A program made the position numbers and the translations under genes. DNA of 64,000 nucleotides, taken from contig OY728128.1 of the NCBI GenBank assembly GCA_963277665.1, positions 1,870,180,988 through 1,870,244,987 on the forward strand. Direction: 5' to 3'. The notes beneath the pieces are model-generated. The model saw only the letters and a program-made list of their open reading frames with translations, had not been told where the DNA came from and made no database searches. Of the stretch, positions 38,836-51,044 are shown one piece after another (positions within the stretch are counted from its first letter, which is position 1; every line of letters starts with the position of its first letter). The DNA is from Viscum album (Eukaryota; Streptophyta; Magnoliopsida; Santalales; Viscaceae).

Positions 38836-39183
38836 TGATTCGACTCGTTCAACATGATCATCATTGAATAATGATTATATAAATGAATTGAATGAGTAAA
38901 TTCGATATATATTACACTAATACCATTTTGGAAATGAGGAATCTATAACCTAAAAAGAATAATAGAATTTATTCGACAAAACACACATAAGAACATAAAG
39001 CAATAAACACCCGAATAACAAGTAGCAATGAAATATTACTAATAAGAAGCTAATAATAGGACCATATATGATATCATAAAAATAAATATGATTATGTGAT
39101 AAGTCAATGAAATTATTTAAATCATTATATAGGAGGTTCTAATATGTACGAAGCATATTGCACCTAAGGTAAGGGATAATGTT

Positions 39184-39214
39184 GCAATCTCAATTGTTTT
39201 CTATTCGAGATTGC
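39184..39214 (+). other. Conserved stem-loop in G leader
   Basis: GCAATCTC and GAGATTGC pair perfectly around a 15-base loop. Repeated at 46163-46193. Related forms in A (5915-5940) and C (about 54870-54895) keep pairing with G-U pairs in the sense RNA. Confidence 0.55.
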
Positions 39215-39890
39215 TTATACGTAAGTATTTACTGGGGTTATATTTATCATCCATTTCCAAGTTTTATAAAAATGTTTTCATGTATTTTTAAAGTCCTTTT
39301 TACCCATTTTTTAATTTTACTACATGGTAAGTAAGGAATCTTTTTTTTGTTTACCATACGAGGTACTTTTTGACTTTTTCAGCAAAAGCACGAGAAGAAT
39401 GTTTTTTTAACTTATACGGCATGAATAGATTTTTACGGTTTCATAAAACCTTATTTTCATGAAGCTTAATCTAAAATATTTCATGAATATTTTAAAAAAA
39501 ATACTTTACTTTTAAAATTGAATGGAATTTTTGGAAATGAAAATTATTTTCCAGAAGAAAGGATATTTTCTTCAAGAATTCATTTCAAGTGCTTTATCAA
39601 AACCATTTTCCATATAAAATGACATTATTTCATATGTGTATGTTTCAAGTATAATGTCTCTATTATTTACATGATTTCACTTCTCTTATGATGAAATGAT
39701 ATCCATTTGTTTTATATAGATTATGTTATGATGGAATAATGTTTATGAAACCCATTTTATTCAGTGGGTTATTATGAATGATGTATGTTTATTTTGTGTC
39801 ACATGAAAGAATGATTTCATTATGAGATGTGTGGGACCTATATCTCCCTCCAATTCGTTGGGTAACGATTTATATCTCATGGATAGACAT

Positions 39891-39964
39891 GGCTGAAACG
39901 GAAAGTAAATCCAGTTCAGTAATACAGGGCTGGAACGGCAAGTAAACCCAGTTTAGTAAGGGAC
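39891..39964 (+). repeat. Two 37 bp tandem units in G LTR
   Basis: Units begin GGCTGAAACGGAAAGTAAAT and GGCTGGAACGGCAAGTAAAC. The same pair is at 46865-46938 in the right LTR, so it predates this insertion. Confidence 0.8.
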
Positions 39965-40470
39965 TTTGTCCACTAAGATGGTCTTGGCAGCAATGTCTTG
40001 GCTACTATGGAAATCATATCATGTGATTAATGTTTTTCCACAATTACAAGTTTTATCTCCAAGCTATTTTATCATAATTGATGTTCCATTATGATCTATG
40101 CCTTATGTACTACCATGTTTTATGTCACTACTCAAGATTTCGATGTTTAAACATTATATTAATGTTTTTATGTTTAAATGTATATGGTTTGTTTTATTTT
40201 CTCCATGCTTACCCTTAATGAGAATTTGAGCTCACCCTTTATATGTTTTCTTTTCCCCAGGATATAAATAAAGGTTTTAGGTAATGAAACAAAAGGGGAA
40301 GATCTTTATTGGAGATATTGAAGATCTTTCACCATGATTAGAATATTATATTCTGAGTTTCCAAAGACACTAAACTATTACGGTCCTTTGGTGTCTTTTT
40401 TTGTTATGTATTAATTATTCCACAAAAGTAATGTAATATCCATGTACATCATGCTTTGGGTCTCAACAAT

Positions 40471-40482
40471 TGGTATCAGAAG
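40471..40482 (+). promoter_or_regulatory. Primer-binding site, element G
   Basis: TGGTATCAGAAG, identical to the PBS of element A and matching initiator tRNA-Met in its first ten bases; two bases after the LTR end. Confidence 0.93.
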
Positions 40483-40723
40483 AAAGGTTTAGTCAACCTT
40501 TGGAAACTAGGATGTGAGAACTTTAGTGAGATCCCTAGAGATATTTCTAAGGTATGTCTAGGGATGCCCCTAAGGTTAATTATAAGTATTGGTTATAGTC
40601 CTAGAATTATGGTAATGATATTAGAATTAATCCTAGGATGTTAGATATGGAAGGCACTCCCCCTTTATTATGTTGTTTTCCCTATCATGATGTTTGCCTC
40701 ACGCAATTCTTTTTGGGTTTTAG
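40483..40723 (+). other. G leader ending in acceptor-like site
   Basis: About 240 bp without a frame. Its last bases are TTCTTTTTGGGTTTTAG (40707-40723), directly followed by the gag ATG at 40724. A T-rich tract ending in TTTTAG is a strong-looking plant 3' splice site. Confidence 0.55.
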
Positions 40724-41840
40724 ATGATGGCTGGAACCCGAAGGAACCGTGCTGATCAATGTAATGGATCATGCAATGATTGTCCTGTTGAACAAACCAA
40801 TGTTATGGGAAATGGAGTTCACAATCTTATTTCTATACTTACACAAGCTATGAATCATTCTAGACTTCCAAATGAGCAGAGAAAGGAGCAGCATTCTGTT
40901 GAATCCTTCATGAGGCAGCGTCCACCTTCATTCAGTGGGTCTTCTGATCCATTAGTGGATGAACAATGGATCAGTACCACTGAAAAGAAATTTTCAGTTC
41001 TACACTGTTCTGAGCATGATAAAGTCATCTTAGCAGTATATCGTTTTGGAAGGTGATGCTGATCAATGGTGGAATCTTATCAAGAATACGAGGCAAAGAG
41101 ATGAAATTGAGTCCATGGAATGGAATGAGTTCAAGAACTTATTTTTTAATAAGTGCTTCCCGCGTATTATTCAAACAAAGATAGAGAAGGAGTTTCTTGA
41201 AATTAAGCAAAAGGATGATGAATCTGTTGGTATATACGAGGCGAATTTTTCAAGGCTTGCAAGGTATGCATCTGGATTTATCATTCAACCTGAAAGTAAA
41301 GTTGATCGATTCGTCAGTGGATTAAAACCAAGTCTTCGAATGGTATTAGCTATAAGATACTTCAGTAGCTATAACTAAATTGTGTGTTGTGCTATCAAGG
41401 TAGAACTGTAAATTGGTGTTACATATCCATCTCATGGTTTTGACAAGAAACAAAAGATTGTGTTCAAGGAAAAATCTCAGAACAATGGTGAAAAGAAGAT
41501 GAATGTTACTTTATGCTCAAAGTGTGGAAAGAAGCATGGTGGAGATTGTCTAAAAGGTACTAGAAAATGATTCAAGTGTGGAAAAGAAGGTCATCGATAA
41601 ATTGAGTGTCGAAGTAATGGAAAAAGGGTTTCTAATGATATGAATAAAGAAAATACTGCATAGAACGCACCACCAACACTTCAATGCTTTATGTGAAAGG
41701 AAATAGGGCATTATGCTAATCAATGCCCTAATCCAAGGGTTAATGATGATCAACATGAGCAACCATTTAAGGAAAAGGATAAAGGGAAGTCACATGAGAT
41801 CACTATTGGCAATGTTGAGTATGACAATGATGTAGTGGAA
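40724..41840 (+). pseudogene. gag: Element G gag with zinc knuckles, frameshifted
   Basis: From ATG at 40724 (second ATG three codons of context later also possible) the first frame gives 110 codons with SFMRQRPPSFSGSSDPLVDEQW (about 40900-40970) and KVILAVYRF before one extra base near 41042 shifts the frame. The next frame resumes with EGDADQWWNLIK and runs to a stop at 41378, including EFKNLFFNKCFPR and ANFSRLARYASGF, standard Tekay/Del capsid wording. Nucleocapsid follows in broken frames: CSKCGKKHGGDC (near 41517), KCGKEGH near 41575 and a third IGHYANQCP near 41705. No pol reading follows. Sequence is close to element A gag but less decayed. Confidence 0.93.
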
Positions 41841-43213
41841 TGATCATGTGTTTATGTAAGGAGATTCCAAAATAATGTTGTGGAATCTAATTTATAGTAC
41901 TGTGGAATATTGGAATATCAAGGTATTGGTCTATTATGGTTTTCAATAATTATATGGTACCAGTAACCATGAAAAGTGATTCAAATAATTTATAAAGAAG
42001 ATGATATGCACCTAATAAAGGGATAAATAGAAAATAAATTGTTTGGTAGTCTTTATGAGCTCATGATTGATATATGGACTAAGTGATATCATGGTTTGAG
42101 TATATAGAATTTTTGGGATTTTGGTATGTGGAAAGATTTAACTTTTGACAGCACTCATGTTTTCACTAAGGTTCTATGGTAATTCATGTTTATAAAGAAT
42201 ACATGATTAAGGTATTCACATGTTTGGAATGTGACCAATAAGATATATTTCATGATATATGGGGGATAAATAATAGTATTCACATGCTCGGTAGATGACA
42301 TTTCTAGTAATCGTTTTATTTATACTATGATATTGGACATGTGTATAAGCCTAAATATTGGAATAGATTATGTTTTACATAAGATATTATTGTTTAAGGA
42401 TAGAAATTTTTTTGATATTATTTCTTGAATGTTATAATAGTATAGTTTTAGAAAAAGGAAAACCTGCAGGACGGATGACAACCTGTCGCGTCAGACAAGG
42501 TTGTGAGAATCAAACCCACAACCGAAGTGCGATATGCCTTTATTACCTACCACTAGCCTACAAGAAGTCCCTGGTTAGTAGAAACTATTTTTATTTTATT
42601 AAGCGGTATGATTGATGAAGTATAAGTCCATTTTTGGAACGATATACGATAGATGGACTTATGTATATAACTATTGCTAACCTTTTGTTTGAGATAGATG
42701 GAATGACCCATCATTCTATCACATGATCTGCTAACACTTCACGAATGACAAATTCAACTTCATTTCTTTAAGAGATGAAGTTGAAATTTTTCAAGGAATG
42801 AACAACGGTGAGATTATATCGAAATAAAGTAAGTATTTCTTATAATTCAAATTCTTCAACTTTAGAGAAATGATCTTGAAAACCAAAAATGTTGTCCTAG
42901 TTCCCTTATATCTGATGAATAAGATGGTACTTTAGAACATCACAAATTTATGGCTTTGTGATTGTTGTCTTTTTCATATCCATGTTCTCTATCACTCTCC
43001 ATCAGAACTTGATGGTTATATTTTTCTTCCATATCCATATTTTCACCTATGTTATCCTATATGGAAACCCAGTGATGAGTTACTTTGGGTAATCATTACG
43101 TTTCATACTTTAGTTTTAAAAATTAAGTTTCAGTAATCCTTTTTACGATATGCGTTTCTATGAATAGTAAACGATTTATAAACCTGATGAATTTCGATGG
43201 CGAAATTCATTTT
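41841..43213 (+). other. Non-coding internal region of G replacing pol
   Basis: About 1.37 kb where more than 3 kb of pol is expected. No protease, RT, RNase H or integrase motif on either strand. It includes the SINE-like insert (about 42455-42585) and ends in GAATTTCGATGGCGAAATTC (43189-43208), the usual segment before a Ty3/gypsy polypurine tract. Confidence 0.75.
42455..42585 (-). mobile_element. tRNA-derived SINE-like insert with A and B boxes
   Basis: Minus strand carries TAGGCTAGTGG (42550-42560), close to the Pol III A box TRGCNNAGYGG. After 33 bases comes GGTTTGATTCTC (42505-42516), close to the B box GGTTCGANTCC. The order and spacing are those of a tRNA-derived SINE head. The stretch is markedly richer in GC than its surroundings and is absent from the equivalent place in other elements here. 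No acceptor stem or tRNA fold was found, so it is not a tRNA gene. Ends are approximate; I could not fix a target duplication. Confidence 0.6.
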
Positions 43214-43226
43214 AAGGGGGGTAGAA
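43214..43226 (+). promoter_or_regulatory. Polypurine tract, element G
   Basis: AAGGGGGGTAGAA immediately before the 3' LTR start TGTAAAAACC; primes plus-strand cDNA. Confidence 0.9.
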
Positions 43227-43420
43227 TGTAAAAACCCAAGATTTTTTAAGATATATTCTTTTTAATTTCTTTCATATCTTATGTTGTACGCTACACCAAG
43301 ATTATATTTCACTATACGCAACACCGTATTAGCTTGCAGTATACGCAACACTGATCATGAATCGTGTTACACACAATTTCAAGTTTGTTTGATAGTAGTT
43401 ATTCTATGCAAAATTGAGTG

Positions 43421-43451
<31 letters not shown>

Positions 43452-46400
43452 TCAATGTATAAATGAAATATGGTTGGATTTTGTTATATGAAACAACAAA
43501 GGAGTCTTTCACTACACGCAACCCTGACTTGTCTTTCATTACATGCAATCGCAACCTTCCTCGATAGCGTGTGTTGTACGCAATACCTGGTTTCACTAAA
43601 CAACGATATATGGTTATAATATTTTTATAAAATAGTAGTTATGAATATTAGTAAATAAATTTGTAATTTTATGACATTATATTTCATCTTACACATTTTA
43701 TAGAACATGGAATGAGAACAAAATAAATCTTTCCGGAAAAATAAGTATTTTTCAAAAAATGAAGTTTTGCCGCCATTTGATGGCGCACCCATTTTAAATA
43801 TAATTTTTGAAAAGTTTATAAGATAAATTTTACAAAATAAACTTCTTATTTTGAATTAGGATATAAAAGTTTACATTGGATAAAGTTTTGATATTTTTCT
43901 GATAACTTTCATATTTTAATGAATAGTAAAAACACGCTATATTTTAATTAAAAACAACTTTTTTCATCATAATAATTTATATGGTTAAATTATAATATTT
44001 AATGATTTTAAAGTATAAATAGAATATATTTTTACCATTTAATATAATATATATAATTATCATTGATTTTACATTGAATTCATAGGTAAAATCATTTCAA
44101 TCTTTTGCAATGTTTTAACTTTTAAAACTGGTTTTCTTAACAACGGGATTAATTTTAAATTAATTACTGCATATTCTGTGTTTTGAATTTTGAAAAATGG
44201 ATTCCATATTTGAATTCAGTGGGTCCAAATTATGTTAATCGGATAATTTTATTTTTTTGATATTATGAATTGTAACTACGGTAATTTTTATTTACTACCG
44301 TTAAAGGTAAATCTGCTAATTAATGGTAAAAATAAGATTATAAAATTATCCTAACACTTGAAAAAATCCTATTGGATGAATAAAAGTCGACCCATATCAC
44401 CTAATGGTAATACTAGATTCATTTCATGGACTTTTGACCATGAAATAATATAATTATTATTAAAACCAAAGAAAGTGACAACATTTCACTCTCTTAAATA
44501 TTATTAGTGTAATAATTTTAATTTAGTGATAAACATCATAAAACATTGGATATAAATATTCCCTAGAAATATAATAAAATTATCTACATTATATGAATTT
44601 ATTTATAATTTTTAGGGATTAAATAATTATCATTAATTATGACACAATAGTGATGTTGAAATTATTTTATTGATTGAAATATCAAATAAATGATTTTAAA
44701 AGTATTAAAATAAATATTATATGAACTATTTAATGTGCACCACTAATTTTATAGATAAATATGGAATGTTTTTAATCTATTAAATATTTTAGTTCGAACA
44801 TATCTTCTGAATATATTTTATTTAAATTCATCAAATAAATAGTGTCAAAATTGACACTATTGTTATTTTATAAAAATTACATATTATAAAATTGTTTAAA
44901 AATCAAAGAAATATTTAAAAATTATAAATTAAAATTTATATAGTCGTAAATTTCATAAAGTATCCAATTATAGAAAATTAATAACACATAAGTTATTATT
45001 AATAACCATTTAAAATTTATAATATTATTACCACAAATAAAATTAAATAGATTATATAAGGATAAATCATGTTGATAATGTTTAAAATAAATTCCCAACT
45101 TGTCTAAATTTTATTGACTGATTATATTACAACTCTATATCATCTATGATTCTGATTTTAGTCATTTTTTGAGGTTTTTAAGTGGAGTTGGAATTTATTA
45201 TAAATTAATATTTCTTATAATTCCAAAGGTGCCCCTCTCCTCCCTTATAAAAGGGAACCTCTTCCCTCTCCTCCTCACACCACTTTAAGCCTTCAAGCTC
45301 AGACAACACCTGCAAATTTATCTTCTCCACTTACCTAGAAACATCCTAGAGGTCCTTGTCTTCTTCAAAGACAAATTTTAGTGCCCTAAGAGGAGGTTTT
45401 AAAGAGGCGTGTTAAAGAAGAGGTAATATCCGTTACTGATTCATTCAAATTTATTTCTTCTTATACTTATTCTTCTTTAGTTATTTCATTATGAATTAAA
45501 AACATAAGTATCACTAATATACTTATATGTAATTATAAATATGAAAAAACCCTAATTCACCTTTTATCCATCCTATGTACAATGAAATCTTCGTGGGTGC
45601 GTACGTACGGAATACCGTCTCCACGTCGTGCTGTAATCTGTTTTCCACAACCACCTTACTTGGATGGGTATAATGGTGTAAGGAATAACTATGTATTATT
45701 TTTGTAAAATGATATTTATTCTGAAATATTATACATACACTTCAATACAATTCCATGATTATGGGAACGATATCATCGCTCATGCGTACGTACGGCCTAC
45801 CGTCTCCACGATGTGATGCGACTCGTTCTATATGATATTCATTGAATAATGATTATATAAATGAATTGAATTATTAAATATGATATATATTACATTAATA
45901 CCATTATTCAAATGAGGTATTTATAACCTAAAAATAAGAATAATAATTTGTTCAACAAAACACACATAAGAACATAAAGCAATAAACACCCGAATAACAA
46001 GTAGCAATGAAATATTACTAATAAGAAGCTAAGAATATGACCATATATGATATCATAACAATGAATATGATTCTTTAATAAGTAAATGAAATTATTTAAA
46101 TCATTATACAGGAGGTTCAGATACGTATGAATCATATCAGACCTAAGTTATGGGATAATGTTGCAATCTCAATTGTTTTCTATCCGAGATTGCTTATATG
46201 TAAGTATTTACTAGGGTTATATTTATCATTCATGCACAAGTTTTATAAAAATGTTTTCATGTATTTTTAAATTCCTTTTTATCCATTTTTTACTTTTACT
46301 ACATTATTTTTAAGGAATCTTTTTTTTACCATACGAGGTACTTTTTTACTTTTCCGACAAAAGTATGAGAAGAATGTTTTTTTAACTTATATGGCATGAA

Positions 46401-47442
46401 CGGTTTTTTACAGTTTCATAATGCCATATTTTCATGAAGATTACTCTAAAATATTTCATGACTATTTTCAACAAAATAATTTTCTTTTAAAATTGAATGG
46501 CATTTTTTGAAAAGAAAATGATTTTCAAGAAGAAAATTTATTTTCTTCAAGAATTCATTTCAAGTGCTTTATCAAAACAATTTTCCATATAAGATGACAT
46601 TATTTAATGTGTATGTTTTAAGTATAATGTCTCTATGATTTAAATGATTTCACTTCTATTATGATGAAATGATATCCATTTGTTTTATATGGATTATGTT
46701 ATGATGGAATGATGTTTATGAAACCCATTTTATTCGTTGGGTTATTATGAATAATGTATGTTAATTTTGTGGCACACGAAAGAATGATTTCTTTATGAGA
46801 TGGGTGGGACCTATATCTCCCTCCAATACATTGGGTAAATATTTATATCTCATGAGATAGACATGGCTGAAACAGAAAGTAAATCTGGTTCAGTAATATG
46901 GGGCTGGAACGGCAAGTAAACCCGATTCAGTAAGGGACTTTGTCCACTAAGATGGTCTTGGCAGAAATGCCTTTGATACTATGGAAATCATATCATGTGA
47001 TTAATGTTTTTCCTCAATTAAAGGTTTTGTCTCCAAGATATTTTATCATAATTGATGTTCCATTATGATCTATGAATTACGTACTACCATGTTTTATGTC
47101 ACTGCTCAATATTTCGATGTTTAAACATTATGTTCATGTTTTTATGTTCAAATGTATATGGTTTGTTTTATTTTCTCTATGCTTACCCTTACTGAGAATT
47201 TGAGCTCACCCTTTATATTTCTTCTTTTCCCCATGATATAAAGAAAGGTTTTAGGTAAGGCAAAAAAAGGGGAAGATCTTTATGGGAGATATTGAAGATC
47301 TTTCACCATGATTAGAAGATTATATTCCGAGTTTCCAAAGACACTAAACTATTACGGTCCTTTGGTGTCTATTTTTGTTATGTATTAAGTATTACACAAA
47401 AGTAATGTAATGTCCATGTACATCAAGCTTTGGGACTCTACA
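43227..47442 (+). repeat. Element G right (3') LTR, 4216 bp
   Basis: Runs from TGTAAAAACCC to GACTCTACA. It repeats every module of the left LTR: U3 array (43285-43590), TATA (45246-45252), donor-like site (about 45418-45428), CpG boxes (about 45590-45630 and 45766-45811), hairpin (46163-46193) and 37 bp pair (46865-46938). Differences from the left copy are scattered substitutions and small gaps, including a longer TA microsatellite near 43424-43450. Confidence 0.95.
45246..45252 (+). promoter_or_regulatory. TATA box of G right LTR
   Basis: CCCTTATAAAAGGGAACC with the same CT-rich flank as the left copy. Confidence 0.78.
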
Positions 47443-48880
47443 AATATGGTTATGAAAAAGAACCATTATAAAATAGAGAAACTCATTGTTTCATAGAATT
47501 ATTCTCTTATGTGGGATAAATTCATGGGACAAAATCCCCCATCATTTATTTGGACTATTTATCATGTGGTACCTAATAAATGAATATAGACCCTTGAAAA
47601 AATATTCATCACCTTGGGATGTGATGAAAAATAAAAGGTTATACTAATAGTATAATGTCTCAAGAGATATTCTAATCAATGGTGGTTGTTTATCCATAAT
47701 AATATGGTGCTAGAGGATATAAAGAAATATAATAAATATCATTTAATTGAAACATTATTCGATAAATATTTCCATCGTGGGAAATATAATGAAATGGATA
47801 AAAAGTTCATTATATTAAAGGAAAAAACAAGGATAAAATTGTATCATAATATGAGGCTCCCTTTACAATAATAGGTATGAATGTTATGAATTTCATATGA
47901 AATACATAATAAAATATTGACTATTTCATTGAATGGATTAATCCATGTCTCCAAATCATTTTGGTTTCTCAAAATATTTCATCATATGATTAAATAGTTT
48001 TATGCTCCATCAAAATAGAGAAAGAATTATCTAGATTATATATATTCATGGTTAATGAATGGAATAAAAGTTCATATAACCACCATGAAAATGAAAATTA
48101 ATAAAATTAGAAAAATAAAATGAATCAATTTCTGTCTTGTGAAAATTGTGGGTAGAAACATCTTAGAAAATTTTGGAAGGGAATATGAGTTCATTAAAAT
48201 TATGAGAAAAAGGGTCATTGGGTTAATGAATAAAATGGTAAGAAAGATTTTATGTAGTTATATTAATTCAGTATATAGAAATGGTGAATTATTCACAATA
48301 ATTACTTAGGACATAATGGAAAAAACTATAGATGAAGATTTGGTGTCAAGGCTAAGATTATACGATCATTACAGTTGAGGAGGATGTTTCTAGTGATATG
48401 GTGGAAGTAACTTTAATCACAATCTCAAATTTATCAAATTATTTTTTTGATCCATGATACTGAAATATTTTTATGACTTAAATATTTTCAATGAAAATTA
48501 TATATTTACCTATCACTGTAAGAATAGAGTTTTAATCAAAAATTATAGTTAAAAAATCACTATGACAAGGATGTGTTTGTAAATTCCCATTATGTCACAA
48601 AAAGGTACTCCATTTTCTGACATTATTATAATTACTATGTTTAAATTTTATATAATCCTTGGTAGACACTATCATTCAAAAATATAAGGAAAAAATTAAT
48701 TTCCCTAAGAAGAAGAATATATTTGTTATGATGATTTGGAATTCTATATCTTTATGGAGGAGACCACATTATTTGATTCAATTATAGATCCACCAAAACT
48801 ATCTCTTCAAAATGATTCTCTTGGGGAATAATATAAAATAATATTTATATATTAGAATCTTAATCTTGTATCAGGAAATA
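47443..48880 (+). pseudogene. gag-pol: Element B gag and protease, left copy, second part
   Basis: Continues the gag after the G insertion: a PPSFIW-like segment near 47540-47570 (equivalent to PPTFxGSxDP in A and G), SNQWW near 47675 (equivalent to ADQWW), then FDKYFHRGKYNEMDKKFIILKEK at about 47755-47825, matching the NKCFPRxxQxxxExEFLxLKQK region of gag. Decayed zinc knuckles follow (CENCG near 48145 and a KGHWVNE near 48215), then protease debris to about 48880. Multiple stops and frameshifts. The right-arm copy has the same extent. Confidence 0.7.
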
Positions 48881-48974
48881 AATAAAAAGAAAATTTGATA
48901 TCATGCTCTCGTAGATGCCTATTTAATTCCTTGTGAAATACATCAATTTATTCCATTATAATAGTTACACCCTA

Positions 48975-50520
48975 AATTTGAATATTCAGATTCTAATCTA
49001 TAAATATTGTTTTCTATTTTTCCACAAGAATTTTAATTTGAATAGATCATTGGGGTGGATCTAGAAATGAACCAGATAATGTGGTCTCCTCTCTAAAGAT
49101 ATTGAATTCTAAATCTCCATAAAAAAATATATTCTTCTTCTCATTGGAATTAATTTTGTCATTATATTTTTAAAAGATTGTGTCTGCTAATGATTATATT
49201 GAATTTAAACATAGTAATTATAATAATGTCAGAAAATGGAACACTTTTATGTGACATAATGGGAATTTAAAAATACATATTTATCATAGTGATATTACTA
49301 CTCAGATTTTTGATTAAAAAAATGCCCTCTTAAGTGATAGGTAAATATCTAATTTCCATGGAAAATATTGAATTTATAAAACTATTTTAATATCAGTAAT
49401 CAAAAAACATTAGACAAATTTGAGATTGTTATTAAATTACCTTCCACCATATCACTTGAAATGTCCTCCTCGTATGTATTGATTGTATAATCTTAGCCTT
49501 GCCACCTCATCTTCATATGTAGTTTTTCCCTTCGGTCTTGGGTAATTGGTGTGAATAATTGACCATTTCAATATATTGAATCACTATAAATCCCTAAATT
49601 TTTTCTTACTCTTTCATTCATTAACCAAATTAACCTTATTTTCACAATTGTAATAAACTCTCATTCCCTTCATACATTTTCCATGTTGTTTGTACCAATA
49701 ATTTTCACATGATGGAAATTGGTTCTTTTTCTTCTTATTTTATTAATTATTTTTTTCATGGTGTTTACATGTCCACTTATTCAGTTCATTCACCTTTAAT
49801 ATATAGAATCTATAAAATTCCTTCTCTATTTTGATGGAGCATAAAACTATTTAAACATGTGATTAAATATATTGAGAAACCAGAACCCTTTAGAGACAAG
49901 GATTAATCCATTCAATGAAATGGTCAATATAGTATTTTGTATTTCATACGTAATCCATAAAATGCATACCTAGCCTAATAAAAGAACCCTCATACTCTGA
50001 TACAATTTTATCCTCATTTTTTCTTTAATATTATGAACTTTCTATTCATTTCATTATATTTCTCAAAATGGAAATATTTATCAAATAATGTTTCTTTTAA
50101 ATGCTCTTAATTTCATTTTAATTGTATCAACCTACATCCTAGTATCCTGGATCAACTACCACCATTGATCAGAATATCCCTTGAGATAGTATACTACAAG
50201 TATAACCTTTTACTTTTCATCACATCTCAAGGTGAGGAATATCTTTTTGAGGGACAATATCCATTTCTCAGCTACCACATTATTATTAGTCCAACTCAAT
50301 GATGGTGGATTTTTCTAATGAAGTTATCCAACATATGATAATAATTCTATGGAACAATGAGTTTCTCCATTTTTTAATGGTTATTTTTTCTAACGATATT
50401 ATGATTCCCTATTATATCCCTATTCTTCTAAGTTCCAATACCAGCAGTATTGGCCTGATCGATAAGGAAATTTCTACCATGACCATGTGTATTAATACCA
50501 TTCTTTCTTCCTGACTCCAT
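48975..50520 (-). pseudogene. gag-pol: Element B gag and protease, right copy
   Basis: Minus strand, from the ATG at 50518-50520. The frame shows EKWxLSLKKIFLTLRCDE near 50230-50285 and a decayed SDQWW near 50165-50180, both standard for Tekay/Del gag. NKVN/NE-type knuckle debris lies near 49620-49680. Protease-region debris with the block GTGATATGGTGGAAG follows near 49450, and the copy ends at about 48975, where the inverted repeat centre begins. It is closely parallel to the left copy and shows the same truncation in or just after protease. Confidence 0.7.
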
Positions 50521-51044
50521 TAATAAAGAATGTAATATAAAAATACTATACTAGGACATTATTAATTTTAAATGATAAATTATAACTCTAAATTTGGTGT
50601 AACACATAACATAACTAATAAATATATGCCTCGTTAATCACAATATCATAAACATGGTTTCATTGGGAATATCCTCAAATCTTTAAAATATTTTCAATTT
50701 ATTCATAATTTTTTGTAATAAAATTGTGAATTATACAATTCATATCCCCCGTGAGTGTAAAAATAGATACGCATTAATGCCTATTGTCATTAACCAAGCG
50801 ACGATCTAGCCAAATTCCAAAGTCCACTTTTCAAAGTTATGACTCCTCAGTAAAACTTTGCGAGATCCATATCCACTAATAGTATCTAGATAGAGATGTT
50901 TTTATTATTAACAATAAATAATATCTAAATTAATAAAATTATGATATTATTCCACAATCTGGCATACCCTCAATGTATATCACAAGGTTATGTTCTCTAA
51001 TCTATCTTTTCCAAGATATTGTTCCCATGGTTTCTACTAAACAT

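Larger units (their letters stand above)
36264..40468 (+). repeat. Element G left (5') LTR, 4205 bp
   Basis: Begins TATAACAACC (first dinucleotide TG mutated to TA; the right copy has TGTAAAAACC) and ends TCTCAACA, two bases before the PBS. In order it holds a U3 array of TACGCAAC sites (about 36325-36620), a TATA box (38268-38274), a donor-like site (38441-38450), two CpG-rich boxes (about 38611-38649 and 38788-38835), a small hairpin (39184-39214) and a 37 bp tandem pair (39891-39964). Confidence 0.95.
36264..47442 (+). mobile_element. Element G: complete non-autonomous Ty3/gypsy element, 11.2 kb
   Basis: Two 4.2 kb LTRs (36264-40468 and 43227-47442) are the same by eye over their whole length with scattered differences. 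The internal region is only 2.76 kb: PBS, leader, broken gag with zinc knuckles, non-coding DNA and polypurine tract. No protease, RT, RNase H or integrase can be read. The flanking five bases are AATAT on both sides (36259-36263 and 47443-47447), a perfect target duplication that fixes the ends. It sits in the gag of the B left arm. Mobility would need enzymes from a relative such as A. The gag is closest in wording to that of A. Confidence 0.95.

Noticed and set aside
42455..42585. tRNA gene
   Set aside because: A and B boxes are present but I could not fold an acceptor stem or anticodon arm; it fits a SINE head better.
42370..42615. 81-codon open frame in element G
   Set aside because: It covers the SINE-like insert on the opposite strand, and the central part only reflects that non-coding insert.
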